From Mycobacterium sp. 1100029.7 (GTDB lineage Bacteria; Actinomycetota; Actinomycetes; Mycobacteriales; Mycobacteriaceae): 64,000 bases of DNA. Location of the stretch: positions 21,476 through 85,475 of the forward strand of contig NZ_LZSC01000069.1 of NCBI RefSeq assembly GCF_001665235.1, read 5' to 3'. The position numbers and the translations under genes are program-made. The notes beneath the pieces were generated by a model, which saw only the letters and a program-made list of their open reading frames with translations, searched no databases and was not told where the DNA came from. Shown piece by piece: positions 35,301-45,600 of the stretch (the first letter of the stretch is position 1; the number at the start of each line of letters is the position of its first letter).

Positions 35301-38300
35301 CGAGGCGGCAAACCGGTTGGCGCACTTGCTATCCGACCGCGGCGCCGGCCCGGGCGAGCGAGTTGCCGTGCTGCACCACCGTTCCGCCGAGGCAGTCGTG
35401 TCGTTGCTGGCGGTGTTGAAGACGGGGGCGGCCTATCTGCCGATGGACCCCGCGCACCCGACGGCCCGGATGGAGTTCATGCTGTCGGACTCCGCGCCGA
35501 TCGCCGCACTGACCACCGCGGATCTGCGCCCGCGACTGGAAAACGCGAACCTGCAGATCATCGACATCCATGACCCGGCCGTCGGCGATGCGCCCACCAC
35601 GGCGCTGCCGACACCCGAGGCGGACAACGTCGCCTACATCATCTACACCTCGGGCACGACCGGTAAGCCCAAGGGCGTTGCGGTCACGCACCGCAACGTG
35701 ATCCAGCTGCTCGATTCCCTGGACGCCGAAATGGAGTTGGGACAGGTCTGGACGCAGTGCCACTCCCTGGCGTTCGACTACTCGGTGTGGGAAATCTGGG
35801 GCGCACTGCTGCACGGCGGCCGGGTGGTCGTGGTGCCCGACGCCGTGGTCCGGTCGCCGGAAGAACTGCACGCGCTGCTGGTCAGTGAACAGGTCAGCGT
35901 GCTGAGCCAGACACCTTCGGCGTTCTACGCACTGCAGGCCGCCGACGCACTGACACCCGAGCTGGGGCAGCAGCTCAAGCTGCAGACCGTGGTGTTCGGT
36001 GGCGAAGCCCTTGAGCCGCAACGCCTTCAGCCGTGGTTGCACAACCATCCCGGCCTGCCTCGGATGATCAACATGTACGGCATCACCGAGACGACCGTGC
36101 ACGCGTCGTTCCGTGAAATCGTCGACAGCGACGTCTACAGCAACAGCAGCCCGATCGGTGTGCCGCTGGCGCACCTGGCCTTCTTCGTGCTCGACGGCTG
36201 GCTGCGGCCGGTCGCGCCCGGTGTGGTCGGCGAGCTGTACGTGGCCGGCTCCGGAGTGGCCAGCGGCTACGTCGGCCGGCCGGATCTGACGACGACGCGC
36301 TTCGTCGCGTGCCCGTTCGGCGCACCCGGATCGCGGATGTATCGCACCGGCGACCTCGTCTCCTGGGGTTCCGACGGACAGCTGCGCTACCTGGGCCGCG
36401 CCGACAAGCAGGTCAAGATCCGCGGCTACCGCATCGAACTCGGTGAAATCCAGGCGGCACTGGCCGCGGTCGACGGCGTGGGCCAGGCGGCGGTGATCGC
36501 TCGCGAAGACCGCCCCGGCGACAAGCGTCTGGTCGGCTATGTCACCGGGACCGCGGACCCCAACGAGATTCGCAGCCAGCTCGCCGAGCGGCTCCCGACG
36601 TACATGGTGCCGGTCGCGGTGGTGGTGCTGGACGCGCTGCCGCTGACCGTCAACGGCAAGCTCGACACTCGGGCCCTGCCCGCACCGGAATACCAGGATG
36701 TGGAGAGTTACCGGGCGCCGGCCGACGCGGTCGAGGAGATCCTGGCCGGGATCTATGCCCAGGTGCTGGGGGTCGAGCGGGTCGGCGTCGACGACTCCTT
36801 CTTCGACCTCGGCGGCGACAGCATTCTGTCGATGCAGGTGGTGGCCCGGGCCCGCGCGGCCGGTGTGGTGTGCCGCCCGCGCGACGTCTTCGTCGAGCAG
36901 ACCGTGGCCCGGCTGGCCCGGGTGGCCACGCTGGCCGCCGACGGCGGCGGCGCGGTCGACGAGGGGCTGGGCGAAGTCATCGCCACGCCGATCATCCGCT
37001 GGCTGCGCGACACCGAAGGCCCGGTCGACCAGTTCAACCAGACCATGGTGGTGCAGGCGCCCGTCGGTGTGACTCAGGCTGACGCGCGAATCGTGTTGCA
37101 GGCCTTGGTGGATAGGCACGCGATGCTGCGGCTGCGGGTCGACGACGACGGTGCCGGTGGCTGGCAGTTGTACGTGCCCGAGGTCGGCTCGGTGGACGCG
37201 GGAGCACTGCTGCACGCGGTGGAGGCGTTGTCGGACGAGGCACTGGTAGCGGCGCGGTCGCGGCTGAACCCCGGCGCCGGCGTGATGCTCAGCGCATTGT
37301 GGGTCAACTCCACCTCGCAGCTGGTGCTGATCGTGCACCACCTCGCAGTCGACGGTGTGTCGTGGCGAATCCTGCTGGAAGACTTGAACATCGGTTGGGC
37401 GCAGCATCACAGCGGGCAAGAAGTGGCGCTGCCGGTGCCCGGCACGTCGTTTGCCCGGTGGTCGTCGCTGCTCGACGAGCATGCGCGGCTTCCCGAGGTG
37501 GTGGCGCAAGCCGAGGCGTGGCGGCAGGTGTCCGCCGTGCCCGCGGCGTTGCCGGAGGCACGCCCCGCCGAGGACACGTTCGCCACGGCCGGTCAGCTGT
37601 CGATCGGGCTGGACGTCGAGACGACGCGTCAACTCCTGGGTGAAGTGCCGGCAGCGTTCCACGCTGGGGTGCAAGACATTCTGCTGATCGCGTTCGGATT
37701 GGCCTGGACGGAGTTCCTGGGCAACGGCGGCGCGCCGATCGGCATCGACGTCGAGGGTCACGGCCGTCACGAGGAATTGGCCGCCGACGTCGACCTGTCG
37801 CGCACGGTGGGCTGGTTCACCACCAAGTACCCGGTGTCGCTGGCTGTCGGCGGGTTGGACTGGTCGCAGGTGGTTGCCGGTGAGTCGGCGCTGGGGCCGG
37901 TGATCAAGGACGCCAAGGAGCAGCTGCGCTCGCTGCCCGACGCGCTGACCTATGGTCTGCTGCGTTACCTGAATCCTGATGTCGCTCTGGATGATTCGGA
38001 CCCGGTGATTGGGTTCAACTACCTGGGGCGTCTCGGCGCGGGTGCCGGCGACCTGTCCGGTGACCTGTGGGGTATCTCGCAGGACGACCTGCCCGCGGTG
38101 GCTGCGGCCACGGCGGTCGCCATGCCGCTGGCACACACTGTGGAGCTCAACGCCGGCACCATGGACAGCCCGGAAGGCCCGCAGCTGCAGGCGAACTGGA
38201 CGTGGGCGACGTCGGCGCTCGACGATGCCGCGGTCAACCGGCTCAGCCAGCTGTGGTTCGACGCGCTGGCCGGCATCTGCGCGCATGTGCGAGCCGGTGG

Positions 38301-39636
38301 CGGCGGCCTGACGCCGTCCGACCTCGCGCCGGCGCGGATGAGCCAGCAGCAGATCGACGAACTGCAGCAAGGTGGTCGGATCGCCGATGTGCTGCCGCTG
38401 ACCCCGCTGCAGCAGGGGCTGTTCTTCCACGCCAGTACCGCCGAAGACCTCGGCATCAGCGGCGACGACCTGTACGCGGTGCAGCTGGACATCAGCATCA
38501 CCGGTGCCGTCGACCCGGAGCGGTTGCGTAATGCGGTGCACACCGTCGTGACCCGTCACCCGCACCTGGTGGCCCGGTTCAGCGGTGACTTCGACGAGCC
38601 GCTGCAGATACTGCCGGCCGATCCCGAATTGCACTGGCAGTACGTCGAACTCGACGAGAACGACGTCGACGACCGGATCGAGCAGCTATCGGCCGCCGAG
38701 CGCGCCGCGGTGTGCGATCTGGTCGACAAGCCGGCCTTCCGTGCGGCGCTGCTGCGCACCGCGGAAGACGAGTATCGGTTTGTGCTGACCAACCACCACA
38801 TCGTTCTCGACGGCTGGTCGAAACCGCTTCTGCTGCAAGAGATCTTCGCTGCCTACTACGGAGCGCGGCTACCCGCGGCGGTGTCCTACCGCCGGTTCGT
38901 CACCTGGCTGGCGGGTCAGGACCGCAGCGCGGCGAGGGCGGCCTGGCGTGAGGTGTTCGACGGTTTCGACACCCCGACACTGGTCGGCCCACCCCAGCGG
39001 ATGGGGTTGGGGCCGCGCGGTGTCGAGGAGTTCATCGTGTCCGCGGAGACCACCCGCGCGCTGAGCGAGCTGGCGAGGTCTTGCCGCACCACGGTGAGCA
39101 CGGTGTTGCAGGCGGCGTGGGCGCAGCTGCTGATGCGGATGACCGGCCAGCCGGACGTCGCTTTCGGCACCGCGGTGTCGGGTCGGCCGACCGATCTGCC
39201 GGGCGCGGAATCGATTGTGGGCCTGATGATCAACACGGTGCCGATCCGGGCAAACATCTCCGCGGCCGACACCATCGGCGACTTGCTCGACCAGCTGCAG
39301 AGCTCCTACACAGAGACACTCGAGCATCAATATTTGGGGTTGAACGAAATTCACCGAATCACCGGGCAGGACCAGCTTTTTGACACGATGTTCGTCTACG
39401 AGAACTACCCGATCGACACTGCCGCGCTGTCGGGCGTCCAGGACATGACGATCACCAAGTTCACGAACCGTGAATTCAACCACTACCCCCTGTCGGTGCA
39501 AGCCGTGCCGGGACACGAGCTGGGTCTGCGCATCGAGTACGACACCGATGTGTTCGACAAGGCGAGCATCGAGACGTTGGTCGAGCGGCTCCGGCGAGTG
39601 CTGGTGGCTATGACCGACGATGCAGGGGACGAGTGA
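29365..39636 (+). CDS. mps1: GPL nonribosomal peptide synthetase Mps1 (C-A-T-E-C-A-T-E-C)
   Basis: A 3423-residue NRPS. Domains in order with key motifs: starter C (HHIAVDG, residue 138), A1 (YTSGTTG, 603), T1 (GGDSI, 979), E1 (HHLGVDG, 1153), C2 (HHIVIDG, 1638), A2 (2094), T2 (GGDSI, 2483), E2 (HHLAVDG, 2658), C3 (HHIVLDG, 3144). Specificity residues read by alignment to GrsA are D-F-W-T-V-A-G-V-C-K for A1, close to Phe (DAWTIAAICK), and D-Y-W-S-V-G-M-V-H-K for A2, close to Thr (DFWNIGMVHK). It should make fatty-acyl-D-Phe-D-alloThr and hand it to Mps2 through the terminal C domain. ATG 29365 was chosen for the GGGGGA ribosome binding site just upstream; 29332 is also in frame. Confidence 0.95.
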   Translation: MERGERAHPLTRGQLDIWLSQETGFAGTEWQLGLLVRIEGTVHRDLLEQAIRRVVAEAEPGRASFFEADGHVLQKADEYPDTELGFYDLRDAEDPVRKAREMASSIQRTPMPFSGPLFVFTLFQTQDEEFYLFACCHHIAVDGMGMALVSRRVATIYTALVAGDPVPDPYFGSLQDLIDVESGYEASPEYQDDQAYWQEHLPTESGFHYRLPQATAERDPYLTSASVQLDPAVVGRMQQLTKQLRVRRYSAITAACALLVRGWSGNASEVVLDFPVSRRVTESSKQLPAMLAGVVPLVLSTSPEATVADFVKHVDIRIRELLQHQRFPVHALEGEGGARQGANRVGVNFIPSRLTLNLAGAPAHASYTNHGPVGHFGFFFLGAGDQLHLSTAGPGQPFANFAVPELAARLQQVLLAMVEDPTTPLSAIEALDAADAARLDEIGNRRVLTEPAPEKVSIPAVFAEHVESTPDAVAVTFEGRSTTYRELDEAANRLAHLLVSEGVGPGHCVALQFPRSADAIISILAVLKTGAAYLPIDPALPTARAEFMLADAAPTAAVTTADLLSRLDGQDLVVIDVADPRIADQPGTALPLPDPDNIAHIIYTSGTTGTPKGVAVTQHNVTQLFACFDAGLPATGVWSQCHSLSFDFSVWEIWAALLGGRRLVVVPESVTRSPEDFHALLVGEHVSVLTQTPSAVGMLSPEGLETAALVVAGEACPPEVMDQWAPGRVMVNGYGPTETTVCVAISAPLVPGSGVVPIGSPVPGAALFVLDRWLKPVPPGVVGELYVAGAGVACGYVRRAGLTSSRFVACPFGQPGERMYRTGDLVSWGDDGQLIYLGRADEQVKIRGFRIELGEVQAALAALDDVKQAAVIAREDRPGDKRLVGYVTGAVDTAAARSRLAERLPAYMVPAAVVVLDALPLTPNGKLDTRALPAPEYHNVGGAYRAPTTAVEEVLAGIYSEILGLERVGIDDSFFDLGGDSILSMQVVARARAAGVLLRPRDIFVEQSVARLAQVAEVATGDIGAVDEGLGEVAATPIIRWLQDVDGPIDQFNQSMVVQAPSGVTEADVVVVLQALVDRHATLRLRADDDGAGGWSLWVPDVGSVDAAALVHSVDVLSDEALVEARSRLNPATGTMLSALWVSSTSQLALIIHHLGVDGVSWRILLEDLNIAWAQHHSGQEVALPAPGTSFARWSALLEEHARSEAVVAQADAWRQVASTPAVLPAVQPASDTHATAGRLSVDLDVETTRQLLGEVPAAFHAGVQDILLIAFGLAWAEFLGKPGTPLGIDVEGHGRHEELAPYIDLSRTVGWFTTKYPVSLTVGGLNWTRVVAGDRALGPVIKEAKEQLRAVPEGLTYGLLRYLNPEVDLPGGDPAIGFNYLGRMGASAAELSDDLWRVSQESLALAGAAASIPMPLAHTVELNAGTVDSEAGPHLHANWTWAPSALDDTQVARLSQLWFDALAGICAHVRGGGGGLTPSDVLPAHLSQQQIDELSRQIRIADVLPLTPVQQGLLFHTALAEGSGDDLYAVQLGITVTGPLDQQRLHDAVQTVVNRHPNLAAWFCQQFDEPVQIIPAEPVMAWKYAEILGADAEVDEQVQRLCAAERAAVCDIADEPAFRVALIRTGDNRHRFVLTIHHIVIDGWSLPILLQEIFTLYYGQRLAAPPSYRSFVTWLADQDRDAAQAAWAEVLAGFDTPTLVSPPGQAAERGVESYRVAADTTQALTELARAHKTTVSNVLQTAWAQVLMWLTGHQDVAFGTAVSGRPTELAGAEALVGLLINTIPVRATASSTTTIADLMDQLQRARNDTLEYDHLALRDIHRVTGHDQLFDTLFLYENYPVDTGALLGVHELAITEFSSREFNHYPLSVVVTPGHELSLRVEFDTHVFDVATIDTLIERLRRVLVTMTSDPARRVSSIDLLDSEEHSRLQEWSNRSVLSQPVASAMSIPEQFATQVARAPEAVALNFGDQSWTYRELDEAANRLAHLLSDRGAGPGERVAVLHHRSAEAVVSLLAVLKTGAAYLPMDPAHPTARMEFMLSDSAPIAALTTADLRPRLENANLQIIDIHDPAVGDAPTTALPTPEADNVAYIIYTSGTTGKPKGVAVTHRNVIQLLDSLDAEMELGQVWTQCHSLAFDYSVWEIWGALLHGGRVVVVPDAVVRSPEELHALLVSEQVSVLSQTPSAFYALQAADALTPELGQQLKLQTVVFGGEALEPQRLQPWLHNHPGLPRMINMYGITETTVHASFREIVDSDVYSNSSPIGVPLAHLAFFVLDGWLRPVAPGVVGELYVAGSGVASGYVGRPDLTTTRFVACPFGAPGSRMYRTGDLVSWGSDGQLRYLGRADKQVKIRGYRIELGEIQAALAAVDGVGQAAVIAREDRPGDKRLVGYVTGTADPNEIRSQLAERLPTYMVPVAVVVLDALPLTVNGKLDTRALPAPEYQDVESYRAPADAVEEILAGIYAQVLGVERVGVDDSFFDLGGDSILSMQVVARARAAGVVCRPRDVFVEQTVARLARVATLAADGGGAVDEGLGEVIATPIIRWLRDTEGPVDQFNQTMVVQAPVGVTQADARIVLQALVDRHAMLRLRVDDDGAGGWQLYVPEVGSVDAGALLHAVEALSDEALVAARSRLNPGAGVMLSALWVNSTSQLVLIVHHLAVDGVSWRILLEDLNIGWAQHHSGQEVALPVPGTSFARWSSLLDEHARLPEVVAQAEAWRQVSAVPAALPEARPAEDTFATAGQLSIGLDVETTRQLLGEVPAAFHAGVQDILLIAFGLAWTEFLGNGGAPIGIDVEGHGRHEELAADVDLSRTVGWFTTKYPVSLAVGGLDWSQVVAGESALGPVIKDAKEQLRSLPDALTYGLLRYLNPDVALDDSDPVIGFNYLGRLGAGAGDLSGDLWGISQDDLPAVAAATAVAMPLAHTVELNAGTMDSPEGPQLQANWTWATSALDDAAVNRLSQLWFDALAGICAHVRAGGGGLTPSDLAPARMSQQQIDELQQGGRIADVLPLTPLQQGLFFHASTAEDLGISGDDLYAVQLDISITGAVDPERLRNAVHTVVTRHPHLVARFSGDFDEPLQILPADPELHWQYVELDENDVDDRIEQLSAAERAAVCDLVDKPAFRAALLRTAEDEYRFVLTNHHIVLDGWSKPLLLQEIFAAYYGARLPAAVSYRRFVTWLAGQDRSAARAAWREVFDGFDTPTLVGPPQRMGLGPRGVEEFIVSAETTRALSELARSCRTTVSTVLQAAWAQLLMRMTGQPDVAFGTAVSGRPTDLPGAESIVGLMINTVPIRANISAADTIGDLLDQLQSSYTETLEHQYLGLNEIHRITGQDQLFDTMFVYENYPIDTAALSGVQDMTITKFTNREFNHYPLSVQAVPGHELGLRIEYDTDVFDKASIETLVERLRRVLVAMTDDAGDE

Positions 39637-42600
39637 TGGCCGGCGGAAAACGGCGGCTGTTATCGATTGACCTCCTCGACGGGGGTGAGGTCGCGCGCCT
39701 GGACGAGTGGGGCAACCGCGCGGTGCTGACCCGGCCGGTGCAGGCCGTGACGATGATCGAGCTGTTCGCCGCGCAGGTCGCCGACAACCCCGAGGCCGTC
39801 GCGCTGAAGTTCGGAGATAGGTCCTGGACCTATCGCGAGGTCGATGAAACCGCCCAGCGGTTGGCGCGAGTGCTGGCCAGTCACGGCGCGGGTCCGGGTC
39901 AGACTGTGGCGCTGATGTTTTCGCGCTCGGCCGAGGCGATCGTGTCGATGGTGGCGGTGCTGAAGGCCGGGGCAGCCTACCTGCCGATCGACCCGGCTCT
40001 GCCCGAGGCGCGCGTGGAGTTCATGCTCGGCGACGCCAGCCCGGTCGCGGCGCTGACCACCGCCACGTTGCGGTCACGACTGGAAGGCGCCGGCGATCTG
40101 GTCGTCATCGACTTCGACGACCCGGGCGCCGATCCGGGCACCGAGTTGACGGCACCGTCGCCGCAGGACCTGGCCTACATGATCTACACCTCGGGAACGA
40201 CCGGGGTGCCCAAGGGTGTGGCGATCACTCACCAGAACGCCACGTCGCTGCTGGAGAAGCTGCATTCGGCGGTGCCGGCGGGCCCCGGGCAGGTCTGGTC
40301 GCAGTGGCACTCCTACAGTTTCGACGTCTCGGTGTGGGAGATCTTCGGCTGCCTGCTGCATGGCGGACGGCTGGTCATCGTGCCCGAGACAGTGGCCAGT
40401 TCACCGGAAGACCTGCACTCGCTGCTGGTCGCCGAAGGTGTCACCGTTTTATGCCAAACCCCTTCTGCCGCAGCGATGTTGTCGTCGGACGGGCTGGAGT
40501 CCACCGCGGTGTTCGTGGCCGGCGAGGCACTGCCGTCCGAGGTGGTTGACCGGTGGGCACCGGGACGGGTGTTGATCAACGCCTACGGCCCGACCGAAGG
40601 CACTATCTACGCGGCGATGAGCTCGCCGTTGACTCCCGAGGGTGGCGCGCCGATCGGCGTTCCGGTACCGGGCGCGGCCCTGTTCGTCCTGGACAAGTTT
40701 CTGCGGCCCGCGCTCGAAGGCGTGACCGGTGAGTTGTACATCGCCGGTCGTGGGGTGGCGTGCGGCTACCTGCGCCGGGGGCCGTTGACGGCATCGCGCT
40801 TCGTGGCCTGCCCGTTCGGCGAGCCCGGCGACCGGATGTATCGCACCGGGGACTTGGTGCGCTGGGCTCCCAACGGGCAGCTGGAGTATCTGGGTCGCGC
40901 CGACGAGCAGGTCAAAATCCGGGGCTACCGAATCGAATTGGGCGAGGTGCAGGCCGCGCTGGCCGCCCTCGACGGCGTGCAGGCCGCCGCGGTGATCGCG
41001 CGCGAGGACCGGCCCGGGGACAAGCGCCTCGTCGGTTATGTCACCGTCACCGGCGAGGTCGACACCGCGCAGTTGCGGAGCGCGCTGGCCGAGCGGTTGC
41101 CGGCCTACATGGTTCCGACGGCCGTCGTCGTGCTCGACACGCTGCCGCTTACCGTCAACGGCAAGCTCGACAGACGCGCGCTGCCCGCGCCGGAATATGC
41201 CGGCGGCGGCGAATACCGCGCTCCCTCCGACCCGATCGAAGAGATTCTGGCCGGCATCTACGCCCAGGTACTCGGGGTCGAAAAGGTCGGCGTCGACGAC
41301 TCGTTCTTCGACCTCGGCGGCGACAGCATCTTGTCCATGCAGGTTGCCGCGCGGGCCCGCGCGGCCGGCGTATTGTGCCGTCCGCGAGACATTTTCGTCG
41401 AGCAGACGGTGGCCCGGCTGGCCCGTGTGGCCGCCATGACCGACGGCGCCGATGGCGTGATCGACGAAGGCATCGGCGACGTGGTGGCCACCCCGATCAT
41501 GCGCTGGCTGCAAGGCGTGGTGGGTCCCGTCGAGCAGTTCAACCAGACGATGGTGGTGCAGGCCCCGGCGGACGTGACCGAGGCCGACGTGGTGGCGGTG
41601 CTGCAAGCGCTGGTGGATCGACATGCGACGCTGCGGCTGCGCGTCGAGGACGACGATGCCGGCGAGTGGTCGCTGCAGGTGCCCGAAACCGGCACCGTGA
41701 ACGCGGCCGAGCTGCTGCAGTCGGTCGAGGCATTGTCCGACGACGCGCTCGTGCAGGCCCGGAGCCGGTTGAACCCGGCCGCCGGAATCATGTTGAGCGC
41801 GCTGTGGGTCAGCTCCACCTCGCAGCTGGTGCTGATCATCCACCACCTGGCCGTCGACGGGGTGTCCTGGCGAATCTTGTTGGAAGACTTGAACATTGCG
41901 TGGGCCCAGCACCACAGCGGACAGCCGGTCGCATTGCCGGCGGGTGGCACGTCGTTCGCCCGGTGGTCGTCGCTGCTCGACGAGTATGCCCAGCGCCCCG
42001 CGGTGACCGAACAGGCCGAGGCGTGGCGACGGGTGGCCGCGGTGCCGGCCGCGCTGCCCGCGGTGCGCCCCGAGGTCGACACCTACGTCACCGCCGAGCA
42101 GCTCTCGGCGCAACTCGACGTCGAAACGACCCGTCTGCTGCTGGGTGAGGTGCCGGCGGCGTTTCACGCCGGCGTGCAAGACATTCTGTTGATCGCGTTC
42201 GGTTTGGCCTGGGCGGAGTTCCTGGGGACCGGCGGCGCGCCGATCGGCATCGGCGTCGAGGGCCACGGTCGTCACGAGGAACTGGCGCCCAACGTCGACC
42301 TGTCCCGCACCGTCGGCTGGTTCACCACCAAGTACCCGGTGTCGCTGGCCGTCGGCGGGCTGGGCTGGTCGCAAGTGGTGGCCGGCGACGCGGCGCTGGG
42401 CCCGGTGATCAAGGACGCCAAGGAACAGTTGCGCTCGCTGCCCGACCCGCTGACCTACGGGCTGCTGCGGTACACGGACAACGATGTGGACCTGCACGGC
42501 ACCGATCCGGTGATCGGGTTCAACTACCTCGGACGCCTCGGCGCCGGGACCGCGGCCGAGCTGTCCGGCGACTTGTGGCGCATCTCCGAAGAAGGCCTGT

Positions 42601-45600
42601 CGGTGGCCGGCGCGGCCACCGCGGTGCCGCTGCCGCTGATGCACACCGTGGACCTCAACGCCGGGACCATGGACACCGAAGCCGGGCCGCATCTGCACGC
42701 CAACTGGACCTGGGCGCCCTCGGCGCTCGATGCTGAGCAGATCAACCGGCTGAGCCAGCTGTGGTTCGAGGCGCTGACCGGCATCTGCACCCACGTGCGC
42801 AACGGCGGCGGCGGCTTGACGCCATCGGACCTGTTGCCCGCGCGGCTGACTCAGCAGCAACTCGACGAGCTCGACCAGCAATACCGATTGGCCGACGTGC
42901 TGCCGCTGACCCCGGTGCAGCAGGGACTGCTGTTCCACGCCGCCGTCGCGCAAGGCGGTGACAACGGTGACGACGTCTACGCCGTGCAGATGGGCATCAC
43001 CATCGCCGGCGCCCTCGACCCGCACCGGGTGCGCGAAGCGGTGCAGACCGTCGTCAACCGGCACCCCAACCTGGCCGCCCGGTTCTGCGCCCAGTACGAG
43101 GAGCCGGTGCAGGTCCTTCCCGCCGAACCCGTCATGGCGTGGCGTTACGTCCAGCTGGACAGCGACGAAGCCAGCCACGACGAGCAGATCGACCGGCTGT
43201 GCGCCGACGAGCGGGATGCCGTCAGCGATTTGGCCGCCCGTCCGGCATTCCGTGCGGCTCTGATCCGCATCGCGGAGAACAAGCACCGGTTCGTGCTCAC
43301 GAACCACCACATCGTGATGGACGGCTGGTCGCTGCCGATCCTGCTGCGCGAGATCTTCACCAGTTACTACGGCGAGCGCCTGCCCGCGCCCGCGAAGTAC
43401 CGCAGCATCTTCACCTGGCTGGCCGCCCAGGATCGTGGCGCCGCCCAGGCGGCCTGGCGTGAGATGCTCGACGGCTTCGACAACCCGACCCTGGTCGGCC
43501 CCGCGACCCGGTTGGGTCTCGGGCGGCGGCGCGTCGACTCCTACCGGGTGTCCGCGGAGACCACACGGGAGCTGAACACGCTGGCCCGCTCCTGCCACAC
43601 CACGGTCAACACCGTCCTGCAGGCCGCCTGGGCGCAGCTGCTGATGTGGCTGACCGGGCAGCGCGACGTCGCCTTCGGCACCGCGGTGTCCGGGCGCCCC
43701 GCCGAGGTGGTGGGCTCGGAATCGATTGTGGGCCTTCTGATCAACACCGTCCCGGTGCGGGCGAAAACCACCGTCGGCACCACCGTCCGGGACCTGCTGG
43801 ACCAGCTGCAGAACGCGCACAACAACAGGCTCGAGCACGAGCACCTGGGGCTGTCCGACATTCACCGCGCCACCGGGCACGACCAGTTGTTCGACACCCT
43901 GTTCCTGTACGAGAACTACCCGATCGACACGAGCGTGCCGATGGGCGTCCACGACCTGGCCATCACCGACGTCACCAACCGCGAGTACAACCACTACCCG
44001 TTGTCCGTGATGGCGCTGCCGGGCCACGAATTGGGCATTCGCGTCGAATACGACACCGACGTCTTCGACCCGGCCAGCATCGAAACGCTGGTTGAGCGGT
44101 TCCAGCGGGTGCTGCTGGCCATGACCGCCGATCCGACTCAACGGTTGTCGTCGATGGACGTGCTGGACGCCGGCGAGCATGCCCGCCTCGACGAGTGGGG
44201 CAACCGCGCGGTGCTGACCCAGCCCGCGGCCGGCACGACGATCCCGGCGATGTTCGACGCGCAGGTGGCGCGGACCCCGGACGGGGTGGCCCTGGTGGAC
44301 GGCGAGCGGTCGTGGAGCTACCGCGAACTCGACGAGGCGGCCGAGAAGCTGGCGCGGGTGCTCGTCGGAAAGGGGGCCGGTCCGGGCGAGTGCGTGGCGC
44401 TGCTGTTCCCGCGGTCGGCCGAGGCGATCATCGCGATGGTGGCGGTGCTCAAGGCCGGCGCCGCTTACCTGCCGATCGATCCGGTGATGCCCGACGCCCG
44501 GCTGGAGTTCATGCTCGGCGACGCCACACCCGTTGCGGCGATGACGAATCCGGTGCTGCGGGCCCGGTTCGAGGGCGCCGAGCTGGCCGTCATCGACGTC
44601 GACGACCCCGACCTGGTGATCCCTTCGGACGTGACGCTGCCGTCGGCAGCCCCCGAGGATCTGGCGTACATGATCTACACCTCGGGGACCACCGGGGTGC
44701 CCAAGGGTGTGGCGATCACCCACGGAAACGCGACGTCACTGCTGGAATCGCCGGATCCCGGCGCTCCCACGGGGCCGGGGCAGGTGTGGTCGCAGTGGCA
44801 CTCCTACAGCTTCGACGTCTCGGTGTGGGAGATCTTCAGCGCGCTGCTGCACGGCGCGCGGCTGGTTGTCGTGCCGGAGTCCGCGGCGGCGTCCGCCCAC
44901 GAGCTGCGTGACCTGCTGGTCGCCGAGCAGGTGACCGTGGTGGGTCAGACACCGTCGGCGCTGGCGATGATGCCGTCCGAGGGGCTGGAGTCCGCGACCC
45001 TGGTGATGGCCGGGGAGGCCTGCCCGAACGAAGTCGTGGACCGCTGGGCGCCGGGGCGGGTGATGATCAACGCCTACGGCCCGACCGAGGCCACGATCTA
45101 TGCGGCGATCAGCGCGCCGCTGACCGCCGGCGGGGGAGCACCGATCGGTGCGCCGGTCCCGGGTGCGGCATTGTTCGTGCTGGACAAGTGGTTACGGCCG
45201 GCGCCCGAAGGAGTGGTCGGCGAGCTGTACATCGCTGGTCGCGGCGTGGCGGTCGGTTACATGCGTCGCGCCGGTCTGACCTCGTCGCGGTTCGTGGCGT
45301 GCCCGTTCGGCAGCCCGGGCGACCGGATGTATCGCACCGGGGACCTGGTGCGCTGGGGCGCCGACGGCCAACTGCAATACCTGGGCCGCGCCGACGAGCA
45401 GGTCAAGATCCGCGGTTACCGCATCGAACTCGGCGAGGTGCAGGCAGCGCTGGCCGCCCTCGACGGAGTGCAGGCCGCGGCGGTCGTCGCTCGCGAGGAC
45501 CGGCCGGGAGACAAGCGATTGGTCGGCTACGTCACCGTCACCGGAGACGTCGACCCCGCCCAACTGCGCAGCGCGCTGGGCGAGGGACTGCCCGGCTACA

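Noticed and set aside
39625..39645. Frameshift that split one mps gene into two
   Set aside because: The GTGATG overlap is a normal stop/start coupling, and both proteins have intact domain edges on each side; a two-gene mps is known in other GPL producers.
40449..44723. 1424-codon open frame on the minus strand opposite mps2 (similar 1101- and 838-codon frames opposite mps1)
   Set aside because: These are composition artefacts of high-GC codon bias; they lie fully antisense to recognised NRPS domains and show low-complexity His/Arg/Gln-rich translations with no family motif.
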